A program made the position numbers and the translations under genes. From Cephalopachus bancanus (lineage: Eukaryota; Chordata; Mammalia; Primates; Tarsiidae): a stretch of DNA of 64,000 nt. Position 1 is the first letter of the stretch; each line of letters opens with the position of its first letter. This document shows positions 33,589 through 46,200 of the stretch, one piece after another. The DNA lies in assembly GCA_027257055.1 (NCBI GenBank), contig JAPVLO010000083.1:1736001-1800000 (forward strand), given 5' to 3'. The notes under the pieces were generated by a model. That model searched no databases and was not told the DNA's origin. It was given only the letters and a program-made list of their open reading frames with translations.

Positions 33589-33601
33589 AAAAAATTTATA
33601 T

Positions 33602-34690
33602 TCAGCAAGTTCTTTATTGTTATTTGCTATTAATGAATTTATTGCTTTAAATAACAAGATCTATAGAGGTGTCTAAAAACTCCTGTAATTTCAAAGTAAT
33701 GAGTGAGTAATTAAATGCTGAATGCCTATAAAAACTTTAATGCGTTATTTTTAAAGCCTGTGATTTCTCTTGGTGACACAGTCACAGGTACTGATAATGA
33801 TTGTTTTTGCACCCTGCATCCATAATTGAAAGAGGTTATGAAAATAAAGATAATTTTTTCCATCCAAATTCATGGATCCACTAAGTTCTGTCCACAAACC
33901 TGCGTAATTCTTCCTCCTGCAGTTCTATGCTATACCAGTATTCCATCAAGTGACCAGCAGCCTGTCACCATAGCTTAAGGGGAAGGCAAGGAGGTGCTCC
34001 ATTGGAAGTGTCCTGGATCTGACCCTGTCACACATTATGACTATCCTAACTTTCATAGAGCAGAGATTTTTCACCGCATCTTCCCAGACTTTGGCTCCTT
34101 TCAGTACCCCTGGTCCATCTATAAAACTCACGCCTATGTAAGTCAAGGCTTGCACCATGACACATGGGGAGAAGAGAGCCTGGCAAAAGCAAAACAGAGC
34201 AAGTAAGAAATTGTGCTTCTTTATATTACAGGAGTCTGATGACAGGACTCCTACAAGCTTATAAGACATAAAATTTAATAAATAAAAGCTTTCTGGGGAT
34301 GGATAAAATGTGCAGGTGCCAGAGTAAAGAGGCTACCAAGGAGAACTTAGTTCACATTTAGTTAACTAGAATTGCCAGATTTAGTAAATAAAAATACAAA
34401 TACTGCATGAGACATACTTATACTTTTGTTTTACTAGTCATGATTTGAACAAAATTCAGGAGTAGCAAGTAAAAACTGTGCAAGTCAAACAAAAGATGAT
34501 TTGTTTAAAAATTAAAGAGAATTCCGAGATTTGAAAGGGGAATAAAGAGAGGAGAGGAAGTTGCGAGGTGAGGAGGAAAATGATGGAGATGAGTCAGAAG
34601 GCAGAAGGTAGGGTGGCTGGAAACAAGTGCAGAAGGGCCTCCCAAACGAGAATCCGGGGCGAGGCAATTTCTGGCAGGGCCTCACTCGCC
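33602..34690. other. Unassigned DNA
   Basis: Nothing recognised. Two opposite-strand frames at 33946-34269 and 33994-34206 overlap and have no domain I know; I do not call them. Confidence 0.5.
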
Positions 34691-34705
34691 GACTTCTTCC
34701 TCTCT

Positions 34706-34997
34706 CTTTTTTTTTTTTTGAGTTGGAGTCTCACTCTGTCACCCAGACTGGAGTGCAGTGGCCGCTCTCAGCCACAGCAACCTCGACTTGCTGGGCTCCG
34801 GCGATCCTTCCATCTCAGCCTTCCAAGTAGCTGGAACTACAGGTGTGTGCTACCACGCCCGGCTAATTTTTGATTTATTGTAGAGATGAGGTCTCGCCAA
34901 GTTGCCCAGGTGGGCCTCGAACCTGCAGGCTCAGGCAATCCACTCACCTCAGCCTCCCAAAGCGCTAGGATTACAGGCTAAGCCACCAAACCCGGCT
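34706..34997 (-). mobile_element. Alu, lineage-specific subfamily
   Basis: Antisense Alu with a 15-bp target duplication GACTTCTTCCTCTCT at 34691-34705 and 34998-35012. Full length. Confidence 0.96.
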
Positions 34998-35077
34998 GAC
35001 TTCTTCCTCTCTTGATCACCACTCTACCGCGACTCTTTTTGAAATGGATGAAGCCAATGTTGCCTGGGTTTCTACAT

Positions 35078-35380
35078 TTCTTTTCTTTTTTTTTTTTTTT
35101 TTTGAGATGGAGTTTCACTCTCTTGCTCAGGCTGGAGGGTAGTGACACACTCACGGCCACTGCAGCCTTGAACTACTGGGCTCAGGCAATCCTTCCACCT
35201 CAGCCTTCCAGGTAACTGGAACCACAAGCATGAACCACCACACCTGGCAAATTAATTTATTTATTGTGGAAACAAGCTCTTGCTAAGTTGCCCAGGCCTC
35301 AAATCCCTTGGTTCAGGCAATCCTTTCACCTCTGTCTCCCAAAGTGCTGGGAATACGGATGTGAGCCACCGTGCACAAGT
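35078..35380 (-). mobile_element. AluJ-like element
   Basis: Antisense Alu with GAGATGGAGTTTCACTCTC and AATTTATTTATTGTGGAAAC in the linker; many changes, none of the diagnostic bases of the young subfamily. Flanks GGGTTTCTACA and AGTGTTTCTGC hint at a decayed target duplication. Confidence 0.9.
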
Positions 35381-35382
35381 GT

Positions 35383-35515
35383 TTCTGCTTAATCCTCTGG
35401 AGAGGTAAAGGAACCAAGGCTCAGGAAGATTAAGCAACTTTCCTAAAGTTGCCCAGCTGGGAAATCGCAGAGCTGGGATTCAAATACAGGGCACGTTTGA
35501 CACATCATATCTTAC
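35383..35515 (-). mobile_element. MIR fragment
   Basis: AACCAAGGCTCAGGAAGATT, GTTGCCCAGCTGGGAAAT and GCTGGGATTCAAATACAGG are antisense MIR core. Confidence 0.82.
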
Positions 35516-37084
35516 TGCCTCTTGTAGCAATTAGTGCCCAGAGATTTATTATCCCTACTCCTCCCATTGCCACCTCTCCTGGCTTACTACAGAGGACTGA
35601 AATTCTCACGATCAGTAAGTTTGTGCAGTGAGCCAAAAACTGTGAAAGCTTCACTCTCTGGGGCCTTTCCATTGTCCAGCGGAGAGCAACTCAGTTAATC
35701 AGCTGGAAAGTTCACTTCCTGGGAAGGAAAAGAAAAGCTCAATCTAGTTCCTTATTAACAACAACAACAACAGCAACAAAGCAAAGCCACATCATGCCCG
35801 CATATCCCTGCCCTCCATTTACCTCTAGGTTATATGAGCTCAGACTTGGAGTTCTAAAATTGAGGAGTGCAGGTTCAGATACCAATAGCTGGTGGGGATC
35901 TGTGTGCTCTGAAGATGCTCGTTTCTTCCATGCCAGAGCCACATGATAGACACACCTGAAATAGCACGTTCTAGAGGTAAAGATCCTTTATAGCAAAGGA
36001 AAGTGTTGTTTTATTATTTCTTTGTAAGCCCCAGAACACAGGAACAAAGGCAACCACAAGCAAACTTGAGATACTCTCCTTGGAAGTCCAGACTTCCCAT
36101 GAAACACCTGAGATGGCAATGCAGGATCAGCCCCTCCAGAGCCTCGCCATCTCCCATCGGGAGGGTGGGGGTCGGGGGGGGGAGGGGAGTTCTGCCTGGG
36201 TTTAAATCTGCTCCAAGCAAAAGCTTCCCTGAGTGACGTCTCAACCATCCGACCTCATCTCAACCCTGGATACCATCATCCCATGTTGATATTCAGATAT
36301 TTCCCCCCTTGGTAGAGGCATTTTCTCTTGCTTTACCACAAGTGGTATCAATAGGTTATTTATATTTTGAACCCTATTGAAAAGAGGATTATACCGGGAC
36401 ATTTAATTTCAGTTAAGAAAATATAGAAATTACTCCCATGTATGAAAAGCAGTGCTTTAAAATGAAAGAAAATAGTTCACTTCTCGCTGTCACAGCAGTC
36501 GCACTGGTAAGTACTCCTAAATTGCTCCACTTTGCTATTGTCTGAGGTCCTTGATAAGCATTCTGCATTTTAAAGCTTTATCTATTTTTCATCATTAAAA
36601 AGCTCATTAGTTAGTCAGCATACTGGCACTTTCTTTATAGTTCATAAATTCAGATTATAACCTTGTGTCCTATAAATGGTGCCCTCATTAAATCACCCAA
36701 AGCACTAGTATGGAGACATTTAATGGTAAGATTTGAAATTAGATTTCTACATTTTGAAGTCTCAGTAAAATACCCTGACTGCCTAAAGTTTTTAAAGAGG
36801 GACATAAAATTCATAGGATTTGCTTGCGTGATGGAATTCTGAGCTTCTCACTGAGCTCATGCAAAGATGAAGTGAGATAGTCTGTGATGAATGCTGCTCA
36901 TGCAGTACTTGAGTGAGGACATACGGAGTTTGTGCATCCAGGACTCAATTGCTCATGCCAAGATTTTCTTCTCCCAGTCTAATGTAATAGTATTAATACT
37001 TGCTGTTTCCTCAGTGGTCAAATTGTGTAGTGGTTTCTCTTCCAACATGGCTTTATTGTGAAGTAACTATGTCCTCGTTTGAAC
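35516..37084. other. Unassigned DNA, G-rich tract at 36159-36187
   Basis: No gene or repeat recognised. GGGAGGGTGGGGGT followed by a long G run (36159-36187) is a candidate quadruplex. Frames of 76-86 codons across it are compositional. Confidence 0.5.
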
Positions 37085-37195
37085 CCAGGATTCTTTTTTT
37101 AATTTATTTTTTTTATTAAGGTGAAATATGCATATAAAATTTCCCATCTTTGCCATTTTTAAGTGTACAGTTCAGTGGCAATAAATGCAATTATA
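37085..37195 (-). mobile_element. Old L1 (L1M-type) fragment
   Basis: TTATTAAGGTGAAATATGCA and AAGTGTACAGTTCAGTGGCA are the antisense 3' end of L1M elements. Short. Confidence 0.65.
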
Positions 37196-38185
37196 TTGTC
37201 TTTTCCTCCTTTTGTCTCCAGGATTCTTGAGCACTATTTGGACAGTCTATGTACTAGAAGAAGCCCTTCAGTCACAGAGTGACAAACCATGGGGTTGGTA
37301 GGAACCCAGTGACCTCACTGACCCTGATTCACACTCAAGTAACCTCAAGCTGTGGAGAAACTTCCTAAGGATATGGCATAATGCTGGATATCTTGTTCTG
37401 ACAGTTGTCATTGGGAGGAAGAGAGGAAGGTGGCAGAGTGCCTTGGAAAAGTGGAATAATAGACAAAACATTATCTGTCATTCAGGCTTAAACCAAGAAG
37501 CAAATGCAGCCTTACCAATTTGTGTTCCAAATGGAAGCGGAGGGAATTACGCTCCCTTGAAAACTGAGATTGACATCAAATGAAAAAGAATTAAGAGAGC
37601 AAACATTTCTGAGATCCCTCACACACACACAAACACACACACATACACGCACACACACATACACAAACACACACACATACACGCACACCACCCCTCCTCC
37701 ATATTCTTGTTCTTTCTAGTTGATAATTTGCCCTGGGCTTGATACTGTTGACCTACAATGGACCCATGATGCATTTATGCTGTCATCTTTCCCTCAAGTG
37801 GCCTACCCAATTCCACTCTGTGTGCGCTAATAGTGAACTAGCTCCTGGTGCAGAAGGGTGAGATAATGAGGCTAAAGGAGGATGGCAGAGCCACGCTGAG
37901 GCAGGGGCAAAGGTGAGAGTGTGTCTGGGTGCTACCTGTGAGGCATGGTGATCCCCAACAAACTGCTCTAGGCTGAGCACAAAGGTTCTTATGGTAGAGA
38001 ACTTTAAAAATTATGCCTCTGTCCTATGCTGCACTTGACAGGTAGACAAGTTAAGTCATCTGCGCATGAATAAATTGACTATTTTTATTGCCTTCACTTT
38101 TGAAAACTATCTAGAGTGAGGAGAGTGATCTGTAGCTTGACTATTTAGCCCTTGTCCTTCCATTTCCTTTACAATGACTTTTTTT
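37196..38185. other. Unassigned DNA with a CA repeat
   Basis: (CA)n with TACA interruptions at 37620-37690. No gene or mobile element recognised in the rest. Confidence 0.55.
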
Positions 38186-38189
38186 CCTT

Positions 38190-38600
38190 CTGAATGGAAT
38201 CTATTTTTTATTTGTATTTATTTATTTTTTTTTTGAGCTGGAGTGTCACTCTGTCGTCCAGACTGGAGTGCAGTGGCACATTACCGGCCATCGCAGCCTC
38301 GACTTGCTGGGCTCCGGCGATCCTTCCACCTCAGCCTTCCAAGTAGCTGGAACTACAGGTGTGCGTTACCACGCCCGGGTAATTTTTGATTTATTGTAGA
38401 GACGAGGTCCTGCGAAGTTGCCCAGGTGGGTCTCGAACCCTCAGGCTGAGGCAATCCACTCACCTCGGCCTCCCAAAGTGCTGGCATTACAGGCTGAGCC
38501 ACCGAGCCAGGCCTTTATTTGTATTTTTTAATTGACAAATAAAAATTGTACATTTTTAGGGTGTGCAACTTCATAGTAACTTGACAGTTTCTCTCTCCAC
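38190..38600 (-). mobile_element. Old L1 3' end split by an Alu
   Basis: 38513-38600 reads TTTTTTAATTGACAAATAAA, AAATTGTACATTTTTAGGGT, antisense L1M 3' end. The Alu at 38222-38512 interrupts its T-rich start. Confidence 0.7.
38222..38512 (-). mobile_element. Alu, lineage-specific subfamily
   Basis: Antisense Alu with GAGCTGGAGTGTCACTC and the subfamily bases. Target duplication about TTTATTTGTATTT (38209-38221 and from 38513). Confidence 0.94.
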
Positions 38601-39018
38601 AGTCATCCCTGACCACAAGGTGACATTTAGTAGCTGATTTAATAATTTGTATCTATTGAAGCTGGTCTTTGAGAATCTTCTATGACACCTAAGTCCTGGG
38701 TTGCAAGGTCCCTTGCCTCGGAAGAAGCAGAAATGGTTCATTGTTTCCTAAATACCAACCTTTTCCTCTCCCTGCCACTCCCCCACTTTCCATACCTACA
38801 TTCCTGCCAACTTTCTCACCTCCTCTCACCCTTATATTATGAACATACAGCCCAATATCCGAGTATAGGTCAAGAATTCTAGGTTTATTTCCAACTCTAT
38901 CAGGCCTCTGGGAGCCCAACCGGTTTCCTAGCCCCTGTGTCTTGGTGTCTCCTTCCACAAATTAGGAAAAACAAACAAACAAATAACAACAACCAAAAAA
39001 AAAAAAAAAAAAAAAAAC
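38601..39018. other. Unassigned DNA ending in an A run
   Basis: No gene or repeat recognised; A run with CAAA units at 38970-39017 just before the Alu. Confidence 0.5.
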
Positions 39019-39019
39019 A

Positions 39020-39310
39020 GGCCAGGTTGGTGGCTCAACCTGTAATCCCAGCACTTTGGGAGGCTGAGACAAGTGGATTGCCTGAGCCTGCAGGTAAGAC
39101 CAGCCAGGGCAACTTGGCAAGACCTCATCTCTATAATAAATAAAAAAATTAGCTGGGCATGGTAGTGCACACCTGTAGTTCCAGCTACTTGGAAGGCTGA
39201 GGTGAAAGGATCGTCGGAGCCCAGCAGGTTGACACTGGGGTGGCCGTGAGAGTGCCACTGCACTCCAGACTGGGCAGCACTCCAACTCAAAAAAAAAAAC
39301 AAAAAAAAAC
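39020..39310 (+). mobile_element. Alu, lineage-specific subfamily
   Basis: Sense Alu from GGCCAGGTTGGTGGCTC to an A tail, with ATAATAAATAAAAAAATTAG linker and CCCAGCAGGTTGACACTG in the right arm. Moderately diverged; small deletions in the left arm and near the 3' end. Confidence 0.93.
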
Positions 39311-39954
<644 letters not shown>

Positions 39955-40019
39955 TCAACAACCTATTTGATTAATTTGCTTATAAAGTTTTTTTTAAAAA
40001 CCACGTTTCTTTTCTCTTT

Positions 40020-40332
40020 ATTTTTTTCTTTTTCTTTTTGGAATCAGTGTCTCATTCTGTTGTCCAGACTGCAGTATAGTGGCATGATCACGGTTCACTG
40101 CATCCTTTAACGTCTGGGCTCAAGCGATTCTACTGCCTCAGTCTCCCAAAGTAGGTGGAACTACAGGTAAGCGCTGCTTCACCCAGCTAATTAAAAGCAA
40201 ACTTTTTTTTTTTTTAGATGCAAGGTCTTACACTGTTGTCCAGGCTGGTCTTGAACTCCTGGGCTCAAGTGATTCTCGTACCTTAGCCTCTCCTAAGTGC
40301 TGGGATTACAGGCATGAGCCACCACACTCGGT
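40020..40332 (-). mobile_element. AluJ-like element
   Basis: Antisense dimeric Alu, strongly diverged: GGAATCAGTGTCTCATTC, T-rich linker at 40205-40216, GGGATTACAGGCATGAGCCA. The same general type as human AluJ. Confidence 0.92.
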
Positions 40333-40980
40333 CAGAATCCAATACCTTTTCCATTTTGAAGAGCAGATTTTCTTGAAACAAGGCACACCCTCAGTATTCC
40401 ATCTCTTCTTGCATTTGGTAAAGAATATCTGAGACTGTGTGGTCTCACCTTATTGAAACTCAGGAGTGATTAGCTCTCAGGATGTTTGACGCCTGCCTGC
40501 CAACCTCTTCTGGGCAGATTCTGCTCATTCCAGTTTCCTCCCACTTAAACAAACAGCATGTGTTGCTTGTTTCACTATTACAAGCCTGGCTCCAACCTCT
40601 GCTGCAGCTCACTTTCCTGCCTCTCCTGCTCAGCCAGGCCCTCCTTAGCCTCTGCAGCTTGCTGCAGGTCCCAAGGCTCCTATTCCCAGGGCCTTGCAGA
40701 GAAGCATCTGCCGAAGCCCCACCAGACCCTAATATTTGGCTCACACAGGACAAAGTGGCAGCACTTCTAAGGAATTCAGCTTTGTCTTTCTGTCACCACA
40801 TCTTAGAAGTCATGGCTGCAGTGGGCTGTGTTCTTTCATGTAGTGGAGGGTTTCTATGGACAGCAGCCTATGCAACTCATGCCCACAGTGAGCCAGTGTG
40901 CTGCAGTCTGACACTACTAAAGCACAGAACACTTGATAGCTCTTAGTTAAGCCAAGCCTCCTGTACTCTAAAAATGCCAC
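40333..40980. other. Unassigned DNA with a 154-codon chance frame
   Basis: The plus-strand frame 40482-40946 is long for this window but leucine/cysteine-rich without a known domain, and other frames overlap it on both strands. I do not call a gene. Confidence 0.5.
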
Positions 40981-41226
40981 TTTTTTTTTTTTTTTTTTTG
41001 GCCAGGGTCTCACTTCATTGCCCAGGCTGAAGTGCAGTGGGACAATCACAGCTCATTGCGGTGATCCTTCTGCCTCAGGCCCCTGAGCATCTGGGACTAT
41101 TATTTTTTGTAGAGGCGAGGTGTCGATATGTTGCCCAGGCCCAGGCTGATCTTGAACTCCTGAGTAAAAGCAATCCTCTGGCCTCGGCCTCCCAAAGTGC
41201 TGGGATTACAGGCATGTGTCTGGCTC
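40981..41226 (-). mobile_element. AluJ-like element with internal deletion
   Basis: T run, then GGGTCTCACTTCATTGCCCA, GACAATCACAGCTCATTGCG, and GGCCTCCCAAAGTGCTGGG. Part of the middle is missing. AAAATGCCAC (40971-40980) and AAAAGGTGCCAC (from 41230) may be the target duplication. Confidence 0.9.
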
Positions 41227-41490
41227 ACGAAAAGGTGCCACATTCATCAAGAGGGTGAGAAGGCCCTCCAAATTTGGGAGCCTGGGAGCAGCAGGATAAA
41301 GCATGGTCTGTACTGGCTCCGCGCATCAGTTCAGGGACCTGGCGCAGAAGGGCCATGAAGAGTTTTTATCTATGGAAAACATGGAAATCAATCCACTGCT
41401 GTACCCCCAACCCCGCTCCTCCTGAATAATCCAGTTCCTTGACATTAAATGTAGAGAAACACAACCTTATCATATGTATATTTGCCATTG

Positions 41491-41968
41491 GTTTGTGTGA
41501 TGGGCAAGGATGTCCATGTCCTAATCCCTGGAACCTGTGAATATGTTACCTTACCTTGCAAAAGAGACATTGCAGAAATGATTAAACTGAGGACCTTGAG
41601 ATGGGGAGCTGAGCCTGGACTACCCAGGTGGGCCCGATGTTATCACAAAGGTCCTTAAAATTGGAAAATTTTCTTGAAGCCGTGATCTGAAGGAGACACA
41701 ACTACAGAATAGAGAAAAATGTTGCTGCCTTTGAAAATAAATGTTGCTTTGCTGCCTTGAACCAAGGAGTACAGACAGCCTCTAGAAGCTGGAAAAGGCC
41801 AGGAAACAGATCCTCCCATAGGGCCTCCAGAAAAGAGGCAGCCCCATCAACAACTTGATTTTAGCCCATTTTGGACTTCTGATCTTCAGAACTGTAGCAT
41901 GAGAGTGTGTATTGTTTATGCCATGAAATTTGTGGAAAATTGTTGGCCATCATAGGAAATGAGTACAG
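41491..41968 (+). mobile_element. Old solo LTR, ERVL/MaLR (MLT) type
   Basis: Order CCTGTGAATATGTTACCTTA, GATTAAACTGAGGACCTTGA, CCAGGTGGGCCCGATGTTAT, AAGGTCCTTAAAATTGG, AGACAGCCTCTAGAAGCTGG, CCAGAAAAGAGGCAGCCCC, and TTGATTTTAGCCCATTTTGG matches a common ancient mammalian endogenous-retrovirus LTR. No internal viral genes are seen next to it. Subfamily not certain. Confidence 0.78.
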
Positions 41969-42555
41969 TTTGAAATTGCAGTTTGCTAAATTTTTTGCCT
42001 TGGTTTATCTTACTTGAATGCTTCGAGAGCTTTCAATGCATTTCTCTCTCCCAGAAGTTTTCTGGAAACAAATTACTCTCTTGCCTTTGAATTTTTTTTT
42101 TCTTATGCGTGTAGGCTGAGGCCTTCCTTATTCTACCCACTAAAAGGCTCTAGCAATATTATCTCAGCATATGGCCCCTGAAGAGAACAATCCACACAGG
42201 ATGCTACATTTTTCTCTCTCAGTAAGGGGGGTCTAGGAGGCGTTGTATGGGGGTGGTGAACGCATTACACTCCGGGGAAGAAGAATGAAAGGAAGATGTT
42301 TTGACCAGCTTGACTGTGGCACTTCATCCCTGGAGTTGTTCCCTAGAGTCTAAATTGAGGCTGACTGAGCAGTTTTCCCTCTAAAAGCTTCAGGATGCCT
42401 GAGTGTGCTGCCCTGGAGGAAGGCCCTTGAGGAGAAGACAATAGCTAGGAAAGAATCACAGATCTCACCACTACCACTCCCCTCCCCAACAATGAAAAGT
42501 TCAGAAAACAACCAAATGTGTGCCTCACAAAAATGCCTAGTCAAGCAGTTGTTTC
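41969..42555. other. Unassigned DNA
   Basis: Nothing recognised. Confidence 0.5.
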
Positions 42556-43370
42556 ACTTCTGCCTGTTGAACATTTGGGTCGCCGGATGCAAATGTTAAA
42601 GCTGTGTTCAAACCCGAAAAAATAAAAATAATAAGCTGTCAGAATAATTACTAAGAACATGCAAGGATTCTACAAAGTAAACTGCAGCCTGCAAAAAAGA
42701 GAATTGCATGTTAGCTAATTGTTAATTTTAGCGATCGCAGTGGCTAATTACCGCGGTACACATTGACTATTAGCTTGACGCCCTAGCACCTGCTTTCTCC
42801 AATGAACAGATTTCTTCATCGCTAGCACAGGAGCAAAATGTGTAATTATTGGCCATCATTGGGGCGATTTTTCAGTGATTCTTTTGTGCGATGTGAATAA
42901 AGCATAATGACATATTTTATTAGAGGGCAAATAGCTGTTTGTTAATGGAAATGATTTGAAATCCAAAAAACTAGAAGCTAGGAGCATGTTTTCGGTATCA
43001 GCGTGAATTCAAATGTATTTTCTTTTAACTCTTTATAAAAGGAGCATAGAAATCAAATCTAAACTGAGTATAATATATTTAATGATATGTACAAACACAG
43101 CATTGATTAATTACCTCAAATGCTTTCAATGGTACACCATTTATTTTGTTTCAGTCATGTGTTAAATTTTAGTATTTCATATTTAAATTCTTATTTCTTG
43201 GCCCGAGAGTCTTGGTGAAGCTGGCCTGCGTCACACCTCATTTCCTAAAGAACTCTCTTTTTATTGGTATACGTGGCGCTTGCAGAGTGCTCTAAAAATC
43301 CAGCCTTCGCTGCTTTCCAGAACTAGGCATGCCAGTAGCGCCCTGAAGAGGAAAGCATGAATTAGGTTAT
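42556..43370. other. Candidate conserved regulatory block (inference)
   Basis: About 800 bp without repeats but with unusual texture: CpG sites retained in an AT-rich setting (GTTAATTTTAGCGATCGCAG, GCTAATTACCGCGGTACAC, CATTGGGGCGATTTTTCAG, CTTTTGTGCGATGTGAA), several TAATTA-type homeodomain sites, and unit-length blocks separated by plain AT-rich spacers. This is what vertebrate developmental enhancers look like. The claim rests on composition only. Confidence 0.35.
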
Positions 43371-43573
43371 CAACACCCTACTTACTGCCAGCCAAGGGGT
43401 GGATTGTACACTGTAAATAAGGTGCCCCAAGGACAAGACCGGAACTCTTTCAGGCTTGGAAATGACATTCTTTTTCCTTTCATGACAAAATGAATAGATC
43501 ACTACTACAGGACTCTATCAAAGAATAAAAGCAATATCTGTCTTCATTAAAGGCATATAAATGATCCATATAT

Positions 43574-44013
43574 GAGTGTGTGTGTGTGAGAGACAGAGAG
43601 AGAGAGGGAGAGAGAGAGACAGAGGAAGAGAGAGAGGGAGAGAGGCCGGGCTTGGTGGCTCAGCCTGTAATCCCAGCGCTTTGGGAGGCCGAGGTGAGTG
43701 GATTGCCTGAGCCCGCGGGTTCAAGACCCGCCTGGGCAACTTGGCGAGACCTCATCTCTACAATAAATCGAAAAATTAGCTGGGCGTGGTAGCATGTGCC
43801 TGTAGTTCCAGCTGCTTGGAAGGCTGAGAAGGAAGGATCACCGGAGCCCAGCAGGTCGAGGCTGCACTCCAGTCTGGGTGATGGAGTGAGACTCCAACTC
43901 AAAAAAAAAAAAAAAGGAGAGGGGGGGAAGACAGAGACAGAGGAAGAGAAAGAGAAGGTGAGGGAGACAGAGACAGAGAGACAGAGAAAGAGAGAAACAG
44001 AGAGAGACAGATA
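43574..44013. repeat. GT/GA-rich array split by an Alu
   Basis: (GT)n at 43574-43588, then imperfect (GA)n with GACA units (43589-43643), the Alu, and again (GA)n/GACA (43916-44013). The purine array evidently existed before the Alu. Confidence 0.92.
43644..43915 (+). mobile_element. Alu, lineage-specific subfamily, in GA array
   Basis: Sense Alu GGCCGGGCTTGGTGGCTC to a 15-base A tail. It lacks the GTGGCCGGGAGCGGCCACT-like segment of the right arm (clean deletion after GAGGCTGC). Surrounding GA repeats hide the target duplication. Confidence 0.95.
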
Positions 44014-45790
44014 AAGAGTTTGACTGGAAAACAGAACTTCCATTGGCAATGATGCAACATAGGAAATAGAGTCTTACCTTTCAACTCTGTTCTTGACCCG
44101 GTTTTCAAAACACTACCTACTTCCACTTTCTCCCTGCCCCATCTTTGTACTTTCATAATAGAATAATAGCTCTAAATTTGGTGCTAAAGTCTTCTAGGAC
44201 TCTCAAATGAAAAAAAATTTGAAAGTGAATTAATAAAAAATAATAATAACATATCTCCCATTGTTTTGATCAAGCTCAGGGGGAAAGAAAACTTGTTTGA
44301 AGAGAGTATTTAATTCCACCACATATTTAGACCTTATTTGTATTTCTACCTCTGAACACTCTGTGCTGAATTCCTCCTAAGCCAAGACACAAGAAAACGC
44401 GCCTCTTGTTCTCAACAGGAAAGATTAAAGGGCTGCGCTCGAGATGTGTGTTTGCTGAGCTTTCGTCACTTCGTTCCACTCTTGGGTTCGGTTATGAAAG
44501 TTGTGTATTTTTCAAAGGTCATTGAAAGGCAACCACCTCTGTTTTCTGAGCATGGAGAACTTGCTCCTAATGGCAAGGCTTATTGTTTTACTGCCATTGT
44601 TTACAAACAGGGAGAAACCCCCTTGAATGGGCACTTCCCCTTTTTTCCACAGGCTTCCCCACTATGTTAAGATGTAGATAAGTTCAGTATTCAGGTTCAC
44701 TGTTTGACCCATTCAACTGGTATTGAGGTATAATTTGTGTGTTTTCCCAGTACCGTTGCACATAGAATGGGGTTCATTTCCACACGTTTGAATAAATTTA
44801 TCCAGTTCAGTGAACCTGTTGTGAAGCTCAGCAAAACTCAGTAGGTGGCTTTAAAGTCCTGTAATTAGCCCATTACAGAAAATCTGTACTTTAGATTTTT
44901 GCACATTGGTTAATAAGCATAACATGCTTCATATATAAATAACATTACATTAAATGATGCAATATAAAGGAATTAAGGGCCAATGGAGTTCAACAAAATA
45001 CTTGAAAGAGACCTCAAATTAGCATGTTTAATTCCAACTCAGTGCACAGGAAAAGCCTCCTGCTCTTACTGTACCAGTTCCACGCCAGCTCCCAGCAACA
45101 TGGGCTATGCCCGAGGTACCCGGCTCGCTGCTTCCCACAGCCTGCCTGCCTTCTGTCGACTCTGAGCTAGGGATGGACTTACCTTTACCTCATTGTCTTT
45201 CACTTCTGATTATGGACAAGGGGGTGAATTGAAGGGGTAGAAGAAAGATTTTTAAAAAGAAAAGAGAAAAGATTTCAACCCCATGGTGACTTCTGCGGAT
45301 GATGCTTGAGCATTTCCTCCATGATTCCCAGAGGTAGAGTCGGCCAGGCCAGGCTTTTCCTCTCTGCTGGCTTCGCTCTCAGTCACTTCAGAATAAACTG
45401 CTGTGCAAATGTACATATGCAGGAACTTACCTTTAGGGTTTTCAATATTTTGCATTTTATTAGAAATTTTACTATCAAGCAATCGCTTCAGGTCCCTTTC
45501 CACTGTGGAAGCTTTTCTGTCTCTCAATAAATCCTGCTTTCTAAAAAAGCAACAACAAAAAAGAAATTTTACTGTCAAGTAACTCCATGTAATATTGTCT
45601 CGTTCTGGCCTATTTGAATAAGTGTTTTATTCTCTCTATGGAGTGAAGTTGCATTTCCATTTAAACAGTCCTCAAGTATGGTCTAACAGTAAATGTAACT
45701 TGTTCCTATGAATCCAAGAATAAGTACAACTTGTAGAAGTTAGGCAATAGTTATATAACCAGTAATAGAAAATAGTTGGATTGTAACCCA
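44014..45790. other. Unassigned DNA
   Basis: No gene recognised; 44690-44830 may be a decayed L1M fragment. Frames up to 108 codons (45252-45578, minus) have no domain. Confidence 0.45.
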
Positions 45791-45794
45791 CTCT

Positions 45795-45965
45795 ACACTA
45801 GAATGCAAGCTTCATAAAGCCAGGAGCACTGGTAGTCTTGTTTCCTTTTGAATTTCCCTCACTCAGAACAATTCATTCATTCACTCAACCATCAACTATT
45901 TAATGAGTACCTATTGCACCAGGCACAGCAGCAGACTTTGGAGATACAGTGGTAAACGTAATGCC
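45795..45965 (-). mobile_element. L2 fragment
   Basis: TTCATTCATTCACTCAACC, TTTAATGAGTACCTATTGCA and CCAGGCACAGCAGCAGAC with GGAGATACAGTGGTAAACG are the antisense 3' end of L2. The part left of about 45865 looks like L2 in the opposite sense (GAATGCAAGCTTCATAAAGC) and may be a separate fragment. Confidence 0.7.
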
Positions 45966-46200
45966 CTTCCCAAATAAAAACAGTGACCAGTTGGCCAAAA
46001 ATCATCCCTATGAAATCAACTCATCAAATGATCAATTTACTGAATCACTTACTTGTCAAATTTACATTGATTTACCAAATACATGCCTCTTTTAACTATT
46101 TATAAAATTTGCAACAGTTTGTATAGGAGTTTTTTTGTGGACCCATTTTCATTTGCTCTTTATGGCAGTATTTGGAGGAATAGTATAAATTACTCTTCTT

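Noticed and set aside
33946..34269. Overlapping frames on both strands suggesting a retrogene
   Set aside because: Neither translation resembles a family I know and there is no tail or target duplication.
40482..40946. 154-codon frame rich in leucine and cysteine
   Set aside because: No known domain, overlapped by frames on both strands; composition explains it.
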